From: an uncultured Clostridia bacterium
Lineage (GTDB): Bacteria > Bacillota > Clostridia > Christensenellales > UBA3700
DNA: 35,453 nt
NCBI GenBank assembly: GCA_946623205.1
Contig: CAMOQV010000003.1
Location: 1-35,453, forward strand
Reading direction: 5' to 3'
Part shown: piece by piece, positions 1-6,665 of the stretch
How positions within the stretch are numbered: position 1 is the first letter of the stretch
Layout of the letters: every line of letters begins with the position of its first letter
Translations under genes and position numbers: made by a program
The notes under the pieces: generated by a model
What the model was told of the DNA's origin: nothing
The model's database searches: none
Seen by the model: only the letters and a program-made list of their open reading frames with translations

Positions 1-37
1 CCGCACAGCTCATTCCAGTGATATCATATTTATCCAT
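1..37 (-). CDS. Start of an HMA-domain copper protein, CopA- or CopZ-like (partial)
   Basis: Only the first 12 codons are in the window. They read MDKYDITGMSCA and run off the left edge. GMSCA is the start of the GMxCxxC metal-binding loop of heavy-metal-associated (HMA) domains, found at the N-terminus of copper P-type ATPases and of the CopZ chaperone. The ATG (37-35) lies 1 base after the csoR stop codon, and its GAGG Shine-Dalgarno (42-45) lies inside the csoR 3' end, so the two genes are probably translationally coupled. The context (csoR directly upstream) supports copper export or chaperoning. ATPase and chaperone cannot be told apart from this fragment. Confidence 0.7.
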   Translation of the reverse strand, partial: MDKYDITGMSCA

Positions 38-38
38 A

Positions 39-347
39 TTACCTCATTAGTTTTAATACTAGATTAGATAATTCATCGATAGCATTATCATCTCCAGCCT
101 TAATATCTCTTGCTACGCAAGTGTGTATATGTTTTTCTAATAGATCTTTATTAAAAGAATTAATAGCAGCATTAATTGCTTGAGATTGAATTAATATGTC
201 TGCACAATAAGCATTTTGTTCAACCATATTTTTAATTCCTCTAACTTGGCCTTCAATTCTATTTAATCTATTAATCAATTTTTTAATTTCTTCATCTGTT
301 CTTATTGTTTGTTTTTCACAATTAGAACAACATTTAGGACATGCCAT
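39..347 (-). CDS. csoR: CsoR/FrmR-family copper-sensing repressor
   Basis: A 102-residue DUF156-family regulator, a four-helix DNA-binding protein that releases its operator when it binds Cu(I). The Cys-His-Cys signature of CsoR is present at C48, H73 and C77, with the family spacing of 25 and 4 residues. The N-terminus also has a Cys cluster (MACPKCCSNC), which is more than usual. An ORF opens further upstream at 371, but GGAGG (355-359) sits 7 bp before the ATG at 347, so that start is chosen. A promoter and a CsoR-type palindrome lie immediately upstream, implying autoregulation, and the downstream HMA gene is in the same transcript. Nickel- or formaldehyde-sensing relatives (RcnR, FrmR) are less likely because the Cu(I) triad and a matching operator are both present. 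Confidence 0.9.
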   Translation of the reverse strand: MACPKCCSNCEKQTIRTDEEIKKLINRLNRIEGQVRGIKNMVEQNAYCADILIQSQAINAAINSFNKDLLEKHIHTCVARDIKAGDDNAIDELSNLVLKLMR

Positions 348-361
348 ATCTAATCCTCCAT

Positions 362-378
362 ATACCCCCACCGGGTAT
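362..378. promoter_or_regulatory. CsoR operator palindrome
   Basis: ATACCCCCACCGGGTAT is an inverted repeat with 6-bp arms (ATACCC/GGGTAT) and a 5-bp GC-rich centre. This is the TACCC...GGGTA form known for CsoR boxes. It lies just downstream of the csoR -10 element, over the expected transcription start, where a bound repressor would block initiation. Confidence 0.8.
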
Positions 379-382
379 TTAC

Positions 383-411
383 ATAATATGAAATTTATTT
401 CAAATTGTCAA
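383..411 (-). promoter_or_regulatory. csoR promoter
   Basis: On the minus strand, TTGACA (411-406), a 17-bp spacer and TATTAT (388-383) make a near-consensus sigma-A promoter that reads into the CsoR operator and then csoR. Confidence 0.8.
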
Positions 412-419
412 CACTTTGC

Positions 420-448
420 TTGACATGATTTTCAACTTGTTTTACTAT
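420..448 (+). promoter_or_regulatory. Promoter of the ArsR-type regulator and Zn/Cd ATPase operon
   Basis: TTGACA (420-425), a 17-bp spacer and TACTAT (443-448). Its -35 is only 8 bp from the -35 of the divergent csoR promoter, so the two polymerases would compete for nearly the same DNA. Confidence 0.75.
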
Positions 449-472
449 ATAGTTGAATAATTGCTCAACTAT
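449..472. promoter_or_regulatory. ArsR/SmtB-family operator
   Basis: A perfect inverted repeat of 8-bp arms, ATAGTTGA (449-456) and TCAACTAT (465-472), separated by 8 bp. It starts right after the -10 and ends just before the Shine-Dalgarno. TTGA/TCAA half-sites are typical of ArsR/SmtB/CadC operators, so autorepression relieved by metal is expected. Confidence 0.75.
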
Positions 473-484
473 TGGAGGGATGAT

Positions 485-841
485 ATGTCAAAGTACGAAT
501 GCGATTGTGAAATAATTCATGAAGATAAAGTGAATGAAGTTAAAGGCAAAATGTTTTCAGATGATGAATATTTAGATTTAAGTGATTTATTTAAAATGTT
601 TGCTGATTCAACTAGAGTTAGAATTATGCATGCGCTTGAAAAGAGCGAATTATGCGTATGTGATTTAGCAAATTTATTGAATATGACAAAATCTGCTATT
701 TCGCATCAATTACAATCTTTAAGATTAATGAATTTAGTTAAGTTTAGAAAAGAAGGGCAGGTTGTTTACTATTCATTAAAAGACGATCACGTTAAAACAC
801 TAATTGACATAGGCTTTGAACATATCAGCGAGGAGAAATAA
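485..841 (+). CDS. ArsR/SmtB-family metal sensor, CadC-like
   Basis: A 118-residue winged-helix repressor. The helix-3 motif ELCVCD supplies C57 and C59. With N-terminal cysteines C6 and C8 these resemble the thiolate site of CadC, which senses Cd(II), Pb(II) and Zn(II). A possible second, alpha-5-type site is suggested by D101/H102 and H113. The recognition helix is around residues 66-82 (MTKSAISHQLQSLR). The frame is open back to a TTG at 461, but GGAGG at 474-478 places the start at ATG 485. The stop overlaps the next ATG by one base (TAATG), indicating translational coupling to the ATPase it presumably controls. The length is close to the roughly 120 residues of CadC. Confidence 0.9.
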   Translation: MSKYECDCEIIHEDKVNEVKGKMFSDDEYLDLSDLFKMFADSTRVRIMHALEKSELCVCDLANLLNMTKSAISHQLQSLRLMNLVKFRKEGQVVYYSLKDDHVKTLIDIGFEHISEEK

Positions 842-3354
842 TGAAACACATAATCAAAATTAAAGGCCTAGACTGTGCAAACTGTGCTAGGGAGTTAGAA
901 GAAGAGTTAAACAAGATTGAATCTGTTTCTGCTCAAGTGGAGTTCATCAATCAAAAAGTCAAATGTGATTGTGATGACAAGTATCTAGAAGAAGTAAAGT
1001 ATGCAATTTCGCACTTTGAAGAAGTAGAGATTGTAGAGGAAGAAGGCGGAAAGCACATTGTTAAAATTAAAGGATTAGATTGTGCAAACTGTGCTAGAGA
1101 GCTAGAGGAAGAATTAAACAAGATAGAATCTGTTTCTGCTCAAGTTGATTTTATTAATCAAAAAGTTAAATTTGATTGCGACGAAAAACACTTCGACGAG
1201 GTTATCTATACAATATCTCATTTTGAAGAAGTCGAAATAATTAAAGATGAGCCAACAAAAGATATTGTAATTAAAATAGAAGGCTTAGATTGTGCTAATT
1301 GTGCAAGAGAACTAGAAGAAGAATTAAATAAAATCGATGGTATAGAAGCAAATGTAGACTTTATATTGCAAAAAGTTAAAATTGCTTATGATAAAGATAG
1401 TGCACTAGCTAAAGCTAAATATGCAATTAATCATTTTGAAGAAGTTAAAATTGTTGAAGAGGAAGAAAAGAAGGGCTTTGAGCAAAAATGGGACTTAATA
1501 AGATTAATAGTTAGCTTTGTAATATTCTTGCCTGCATTTATAATGTCAAGGTTTGAACTTCCATTGTATGCAAAGATTATAGAATATGTTTTATTCATAG
1601 CTTCATATATTGTAGTTGGATACGAAGTTCTAATTAATACGGTTAAGAACGTTGCAAAAGGAAAAGTTTTCGATGAAAACTTCTTGATGGCAATAGCGTC
1701 AGTTGGTGCTATAGTGCTTGGCTTCGTCAGTGGAGGCGATGGTCTTGAAGAAGGCGTAATGGTTATGTTCTTATATGAACTTGGCGAATTCTTGCAATCA
1801 TTGGCTGTTGGATCATCAAGAAACTCAATAGTTAAATTAATGAATTTAAAGAGTGAAACGGCAATAAAGATTGTCGATGGAAAACAAGAAATTGTAACGC
1901 CAGAAGAGTTGAACGTTGGCGATATTGTTTTAATTAAAGTTGGAGATAAAGTCCCAGTAGATGGAATTATTGTAGATGGTAATTCGTCACTTGATTTAAA
2001 GTCACTAAACGGTGAGGCAATGCCAAAGGATGTAAAGGAAGGAGATAAGATCTTATCTGGTAGTATCAATATATCAAAGGCAATACAAATAAAAGTTATA
2101 AGAGAATATAAAGATTCTGCAGTAAAGAAGATTTTAGATTTGGTTGAGAATTCAGCCGAGAAGAAGACAAAATCTGAAAAGTTTATTACGAAGTTTGCAA
2201 AATACTATACTCCAGCAGTTTGCGCTCTTGCATTAGTTGTTGCAACAATTGTTCCAACGATTATTGGAGCTGTACAAGGTAATTTCGTATGGGAATTATA
2301 TTCTAGATGGATTTACAATGCTTTGTGCTTCTTGGTTATCTCTTGTCCTTGTGCACTTGTTATTTCTGTGCCTCTTGCATACTTTGGAGGAATTGGTGCA
2401 GGTGCTAGAAATGGTGTGCTTGTAAAAGGATCTACATCTTTAGACGAATTAGCAAATGCTTCTGTTGCAGCCTTTGATAAAACGGGAACATTAACGAAAG
2501 GCGAATTTAGTGTTATTAATTATTCTTCTAAAGAAGCATACGAGATAGCATCAATTGTAGAGAAGTATTCTTCTCACCCAATTGCAAAAGCTTTTAAAGA
2601 TAATATAGATGGAAAAGTAGAAGGCTTTAAAGAAGTATCTGGAAGAGGCATTGAATGTAAATTAAATGGAGAAAAAGTTCTTTTAGGAAACTATCAAATG
2701 ATGGTTGAAAACAACATAAATGTTGTTAAGGCTGAGTCAATTGCTATTGTTATATATGTTGCAAAGTCTGGAAAGTTTATTGGATATGTAGAAATTGATG
2801 ATGTCATAAAAGATGGCGCAAAAGAAGCTTTAGCGTTATTAAAGAAAGAAGGCGTTGAGTATATTACGATGCTTTCTGGAGATAGTAAAGAAAGAGCAAT
2901 GGCAATTGCGAAAGAATTGAATTTGGATGGAGTTGAAGGTGGATTGCTTCCAAACGAAAAATTGGATAAGGCTAAAGAGTTAAAGCAAAAGGGCGGTTTA
3001 ATCTATGTTGGAGATGGTATTAACGATGCTCCAGTTATGATGGAATCAAATTGCGCAATCTCTATGGGATCAATTGGCTCTGATGCAGCAATTGAAGCGA
3101 GCGATATAGTATTAGTCAGCGACGATTTATCTAAGATTGCAAAAGCAAAGAGAGTTGCAAAGAAGACGAAGAAGATAGTTCTTGAAAATATAGTAGGTTC
3201 TCTATTTGTTAAATTTGCAATTATGATTTTAGACCTAAGTTGGGGAGCAATAGTTCCAGGTGGAGTATTCCCATTAATAGTATCTGTTATTGCAGACGTA
3301 GGAGTTATGTTGCTTGCCGTATTAAATTCAATGAGATTGCTAATTAAAAAGTAA
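841..3354 (+). CDS. cadA: P1B-type Zn/Cd/Pb-exporting ATPase with three HMA domains
   Basis: An 837-residue heavy-metal P-type ATPase that exports divalent soft metals. Three HMA domains occupy about residues 2-69, 71-139 and 141-209, each with DCANCARELEEELNKI. The transport-site motif is CPC (502-504), the phosphorylated Asp is D546 in DKTGT, the P1B His-Pro is H579-P580, and GDGINDAP is at 724-731. K791 and D819 near the C-terminus match the Lys/Asp pair characteristic of the ZntA/CadA (P1B-2) group, although the segment between them is some residues longer than usual. The actuator motif reads LNGEAMP instead of the common TGE. One HMA domain, or two at most, is usual for CadA, so three is high. 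It is co-transcribed with the CadC-like sensor. ZntA would be an equally valid name. Confidence 0.92.
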   Translation: MKHIIKIKGLDCANCARELEEELNKIESVSAQVEFINQKVKCDCDDKYLEEVKYAISHFEEVEIVEEEGGKHIVKIKGLDCANCARELEEELNKIESVSAQVDFINQKVKFDCDEKHFDEVIYTISHFEEVEIIKDEPTKDIVIKIEGLDCANCARELEEELNKIDGIEANVDFILQKVKIAYDKDSALAKAKYAINHFEEVKIVEEEEKKGFEQKWDLIRLIVSFVIFLPAFIMSRFELPLYAKIIEYVLFIASYIVVGYEVLINTVKNVAKGKVFDENFLMAIASVGAIVLGFVSGGDGLEEGVMVMFLYELGEFLQSLAVGSSRNSIVKLMNLKSETAIKIVDGKQEIVTPEELNVGDIVLIKVGDKVPVDGIIVDGNSSLDLKSLNGEAMPKDVKEGDKILSGSINISKAIQIKVIREYKDSAVKKILDLVENSAEKKTKSEKFITKFAKYYTPAVCALALVVATIVPTIIGAVQGNFVWELYSRWIYNALCFLVISCPCALVISVPLAYFGGIGAGARNGVLVKGSTSLDELANASVAAFDKTGTLTKGEFSVINYSSKEAYEIASIVEKYSSHPIAKAFKDNIDGKVEGFKEVSGRGIECKLNGEKVLLGNYQMMVENNINVVKAESIAIVIYVAKSGKFIGYVEIDDVIKDGAKEALALLKKEGVEYITMLSGDSKERAMAIAKELNLDGVEGGLLPNEKLDKAKELKQKGGLIYVGDGINDAPVMMESNCAISMGSIGSDAAIEASDIVLVSDDLSKIAKAKRVAKKTKKIVLENIVGSLFVKFAIMILDLSWGAIVPGGVFPLIVSVIADVGVMLLAVLNSMRLLIKK
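844..1455 (+). repeat. Three tandem copies of an HMA-domain coding unit of about 207 bp
   Basis: The conserved GLDCANC motif recurs at residues 9, 78 and 148, a period of 69-70 codons. Copies 1 and 2 are nearly identical over their first 40 residues and also very similar in DNA, differing mostly at third positions, whereas copy 3 is more diverged. This indicates a relatively recent in-frame duplication. Copy 1 carries an extra Cys-x-Cys (C42, C44). Confidence 0.85.
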
Positions 3355-3374
3355 CTTCCAAAAAGTTAATAAAC

Positions 3375-3420
3375 AATATTGGGTAGTCACATCAATGGCT
3401 ACCCAATATTCTATTGTTTT
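3375..3420. terminator. Bidirectional intrinsic terminator
   Basis: An inverted repeat aatattgggtag (3375-3386) and ctacccaatatt (3399-3410). The stem can extend by about three pairs, including one wobble, to leave a 6-base loop. T-rich tracts follow on both strands, so it can end both cadA and the convergent M28 peptidase gene. Confidence 0.85.
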
Positions 3421-3431
3421 AATAATTATAA

Positions 3432-4703
3432 TTATTTATTTTGATTTTTGTCGAATTCAACTACCTTTGGAACTAGTTTAACAACAAGTTCAACACCTTT
3501 TTCTAAAGATGCCATATTTAAACCTTCAACCGTATCATTGTATGTATGATAGTAATTTGTAGGTCTTGGATCTTGAGCTGCAATTGTAACAGTCTTTACT
3601 TTACTTCTAGAAAATGGAGTAGAGTCACAACCACCAACTGGGTTTTCAATTATACCAGGAGTTGGAACATCAATTTCCTTCATTGTATCAACTGTCATAT
3701 TAACTAAATCTTTGTCGAATTTAGAGAACAACCATGTATCTCCCTTAACTGCATTGAAATGGTCGTAATCTCTAAATGAATCAAGGTTAAGACTGTAATA
3801 GTGTTCATTAAAGTCAGCTTTATGAGCTTTGCAGAATGCTAAAGAACCTTTTAATCCAGCTTCTTCACATCCAAGTGCAGCACAGATTAATCTCGTGTTT
3901 TCTGGTAATTCATCTGGATGATCATTGTAGTATTTAACTGTAGCTAGAGCGATTTCGCAACCTGTTAAATTATCCATTGCACCAGGAGAAGCTTTTCTCT
4001 TATCCCATGTTAAGTATTGAGATAGCCAGTAGCATCCAGGAACAGCAAAGATTGGAACGATGTACATAATTAAATATCCAACGTTTTTGATTGTCTTAGA
4101 AGAAACATCAAGAATTGATGTTGTCCAGAACATAAAGCTATAAGCATGATTGCAAATAGCAATTAATGATACAAGTGCAATCCCTGCAACACTTAATACG
4201 CCAATGATTGTTTTAATCATCATTGTATTTGGATTTAGGGCAGATAATTGCCAGCACCAAGAAGAGTCAATGTGACCAGATAACAAAATAGTTCTATCTA
4301 CAACGCCAGATTTTGGTTCAAGTGTTGCATATGTATTTTGAGATGGCTTCTTCTTGAATAAGAAATCTAATACACCGGTGTAAGTAAAGATTTGTAGACC
4401 TGCATAGATTAATAATAATGTTGCAGCTATAAAACTTGCGATTGGAGAAAGATAGAATAAAACAGTTGCCACATATGCAAGATATCCTAAAACTGGAATA
4501 AATCCTATAGATGCAACAGGCGCCATTTTGAATGGTTCAGATACTGGTTTTAATCCTGTTTCTCTCTCGATTTGTTCAGCGAATTTTTCTGCACCAAGCT
4601 TTTCTTCTTCTGAGCCAGGAAGTCTTGGTCCAGTCAAATCGATGATTTCTTTGATGTTGTTAAATACTAATTGCGCCGAGCTTTTGATTTCGCTTTCTTT
4701 CAT
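3432..4703 (-). CDS. Membrane-embedded M28-family zinc aminopeptidase
   Basis: A 423-residue protein with all M28 metal and catalytic residues: H144 and D146 (GHIDSS), bridging D244 (GAMDN), E280 and E281 (GCEEAG), D308 (NLDSF) and H386 (YYHTYND). This fits an active dinuclear zinc exopeptidase. Hydrophobic segments lie at about residues 62-82, 84-106, 162-184 and 205-226. The last two fall between the first zinc ligand and the bridging Asp, where typical M28 enzymes have only a short loop. There is no classical signal peptide, and the topology and substrate are unknown. The start at 4703 is supported by AAAGGGTG about 9 bp upstream. It is a single-gene transcript with its own promoter and a shared terminator. 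Confidence 0.85.
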   Translation of the reverse strand: MKESEIKSSAQLVFNNIKEIIDLTGPRLPGSEEEKLGAEKFAEQIERETGLKPVSEPFKMAPVASIGFIPVLGYLAYVATVLFYLSPIASFIAATLLLIYAGLQIFTYTGVLDFLFKKKPSQNTYATLEPKSGVVDRTILLSGHIDSSWCWQLSALNPNTMMIKTIIGVLSVAGIALVSLIAICNHAYSFMFWTTSILDVSSKTIKNVGYLIMYIVPIFAVPGCYWLSQYLTWDKRKASPGAMDNLTGCEIALATVKYYNDHPDELPENTRLICAALGCEEAGLKGSLAFCKAHKADFNEHYYSLNLDSFRDYDHFNAVKGDTWLFSKFDKDLVNMTVDTMKEIDVPTPGIIENPVGGCDSTPFSRSKVKTVTIAAQDPRPTNYYHTYNDTVEGLNMASLEKGVELVVKLVPKVVEFDKNQNK

Positions 4704-4751
4704 TGTTTAATCACCCTTTAACCTTTTAATTGAAAATTAATTACATTAACA

Positions 4752-4780
4752 AGTATAAAATTTATGAGTTTTGTAGTCAA
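4752..4780 (-). promoter_or_regulatory. Promoter of the M28 peptidase gene
   Basis: On the minus strand, TTGACT (4780-4775), a 17-bp spacer and TATACT (4757-4752), about 50 bp upstream of the start codon. Confidence 0.7.
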
Positions 4781-4870
4781 TAGAAACTTTTAAATGAATA
4801 ATTTAAAAATGATAGTGCAACGCCCATTTTGATAGTTCATAAATCAAACAAATATATAAAATATTATATA

Positions 4871-4899
4871 TTGACTATGCGAGATTAAATTGTTAAAAT
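4871..4899 (+). promoter_or_regulatory. Promoter of the aminotransferase-kinase-aldolase operon
   Basis: TTGACT (4871-4876), a 17-bp spacer and TAAAAT (4894-4899), 35 bp before the aminotransferase start. The rest of the divergent intergenic region (4704-4870) is very AT-rich. I see no RNA gene or clear operator there. Confidence 0.65.
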
Positions 4900-4934
4900 T
4901 AATTTTAGTGAATACAAAAAAAGGAGCAAAAGTT

Positions 4935-6599
4935 ATGAAGGTAATCAATACTGAATTAAAAGGTATGCAAGAAAAGGGATACGGCGTAACTCGTTGGGCT
5001 GATCCTCAATCTATTAGAGATTCTCTAAAAGAACTTACAGACGCAAACATCTATGCTATTCCTAAAGACGTTTATGAAAACGATATCGTAAAGGGATACT
5101 ATGAGAAAAAGTGTGCTAAGTCTAAGACTATCACAGCTGAAGCAAAAGGTTTCATTCCTGGTGGTGTTCAACACAACTTAGCATTCAACAAACCATTCCC
5201 AATGTGTATGGTTAAAGCAGAAGGAGCTTATTTATATGACGCTGACGGCAATAAATACTTCGACTTCTTACAAGCTGGTGGTCCAACAATTTTAGGATCT
5301 AACTACAAAGCTGTTCAAGATGAAGCAGTTAAGTTAATCAAAGAATGTGGCCCAGTTACAGGTTTATTCCATGAAGCCGAATTATTGATTGCTAAAGAAA
5401 TTAATAAGCATATGCCATGGGTAGAAAAGTTCAGAATGTTAGGTTCTGGTACAGAAGCTGATATGGCTGCTATCCGTATTTCTAGATGTGCAACAGGTAA
5501 GAAGAGAATCATCAAAGTTGGTGGTGCTTACCATGGTTGGTCAGATCAATTAGTATATGGTCTAAAGATTCCTGGAACAAGAAACTTCCTAGAATCTCAT
5601 GGTATCCCAGGAAAGATCTTCTCACTAGTTGATGAAGTTCAACCAGATAACATCGAAATGATGGAAAAATACTTAAAGTTAAATGAACTAAGAGGCGGTA
5701 CAGCCTGCGTTCTTATCGAGCCAGTTGGTCCAGAATCTGGTACAAGACCAGTTGCTTGGGATTACAACAAGAAGGTAAGAGCTCTTTGTGATAAGTACGG
5801 CGCACTTCTAATCTTCGACGAAGTTGTAACAGGCTTCAGAGTTGGTGTTGGTGGTGCTCAAGGTTTATTCAACGTTCAACCAGACTTAACAGTATTCGGT
5901 AAGATCGTTGCTGGTGGATATCCAGCTGCTGGTGGTGTTGGTGGTAAGAAGAAGTATGTTGATTTGATGGCTGCTGGTGTTGGCGGTATGATGAAGAAAG
6001 CTTATGTTGGTGGTACACTTGCTGCTAACCCACTATCTTCTATGGCTGGTTACACAGCTATTAAAGAAATCGCTAAGAATGATGCTTGCGTAAAGGCTGG
6101 TCTTGCTGGTAACAGATTAACAGATGGTCTTGTAAGATTAATCGAAGCATACAAATTACCATATGTTGCATACAACCAAGGTTCAATCTGCCACTTAGAG
6201 TGTTCAGCTGCTATGAGTTTCGACTTCTCTTCAATGAACATCATCAATGTTGTACAAGCTCTATCTAAGAAGAGCATGATGATGGTAAGAAAAGAAGCTA
6301 TGGAACAAATGGGTGCTGCTTACATGGCTAACGGTATCGTTACACTTGCTGGTTCAAGATTATATACATCTATGGCTGATACAGATGAAGTTATCGATGA
6401 AGCATTGAACAGATTCGAAGATGTATTCAAGCTAATCAAGGAAAGAGATATTCCACTAGATGAACAAATCGCTGAATACAATGCTAAGCATAAGGCTGAA
6501 AAGGCCGCAAAGAAAGCAGCTGCTAAAGAATTTATGGCTAAAGAAAAGGCTGAAGCAGCAGCAAAGAAAGCAGAAGCAAAGAAAATTCTTGCTGAATAA
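4935..6599 (+). CDS. Class III PLP aminotransferase, glutamate-1-semialdehyde aminomutase-like, with N- and C-terminal extensions
   Basis: A 554-residue fold-type I PLP enzyme. The PLP Lys is K323 in FGKIVAGGYP. Cofactor contacts are S171-G172-T173 (GSGTEAD), Y199-H200 (GGAYHGW) and D295 (FDEVVTGFR). The similarity is to HemL-type aminomutases and related aminotransferases. HemL is about 430 residues, so the roughly 75-residue N-terminal extension and the C-terminal Lys/Ala/Glu tail of about 45 residues are extra. No other tetrapyrrole gene is nearby, and the neighbours are a sugar kinase and aldolases, so a role in sugar or aldehyde amination is more likely than haem synthesis (inference). 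AAGGAG (4921-4926) sets the start at 4935 rather than the in-frame TTG at 4890. Its codons are richer in C-ending forms (ATC, TTC, AAC) and GGT/GCT than its neighbours', suggesting high expression. Confidence 0.85.
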   Translation: MKVINTELKGMQEKGYGVTRWADPQSIRDSLKELTDANIYAIPKDVYENDIVKGYYEKKCAKSKTITAEAKGFIPGGVQHNLAFNKPFPMCMVKAEGAYLYDADGNKYFDFLQAGGPTILGSNYKAVQDEAVKLIKECGPVTGLFHEAELLIAKEINKHMPWVEKFRMLGSGTEADMAAIRISRCATGKKRIIKVGGAYHGWSDQLVYGLKIPGTRNFLESHGIPGKIFSLVDEVQPDNIEMMEKYLKLNELRGGTACVLIEPVGPESGTRPVAWDYNKKVRALCDKYGALLIFDEVVTGFRVGVGGAQGLFNVQPDLTVFGKIVAGGYPAAGGVGGKKKYVDLMAAGVGGMMKKAYVGGTLAANPLSSMAGYTAIKEIAKNDACVKAGLAGNRLTDGLVRLIEAYKLPYVAYNQGSICHLECSAAMSFDFSSMNIINVVQALSKKSMMMVRKEAMEQMGAAYMANGIVTLAGSRLYTSMADTDEVIDEALNRFEDVFKLIKERDIPLDEQIAEYNAKHKAEKAAKKAAAKEFMAKEKAEAAAKKAEAKKILAE

Positions 6600-6613
6600 T
6601 TAACAAAAAATAC

Positions 6614-6647
6614 AAAAGGGATTACGGCACATTCGTAATCCCTTTTT
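6614..6647 (+). terminator. Intrinsic terminator (possible attenuator) after the aminotransferase
   Basis: Stem arms AAAAGGGATTACG (6614-6626) and CGTAATCCCTTTT (6634-6646), a 7-base loop, then a T run. It ends 19 bp before the kinase start. No promoter was recognised between them, so partial read-through, giving more aminotransferase than kinase mRNA, is the simplest reading. Confidence 0.85.
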
Positions 6648-6665
6648 GCGTAAGTAGGATTAAAA

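Noticed and set aside
1431-2069. 212-codon open frame on the minus strand inside cadA
   Set aside because: It lies wholly under the P-type ATPase motifs, has no ribosome binding site, and its Ser/Thr/Ile/Pro-rich composition is what the antisense of this AT-rich gene gives.
4704-4934. Possible riboswitch or small RNA before the aminotransferase
   Set aside because: Only two divergent promoters and AT-rich DNA are visible. There is no conserved structured element I can name and no terminator in the leader.
4935-6599. Annotation as hemL (glutamate-1-semialdehyde aminomutase)
   Set aside because: The PLP motifs fit the family, but the protein is over 100 residues too long, and the neighbours are a sugar kinase and aldolases rather than tetrapyrrole genes.
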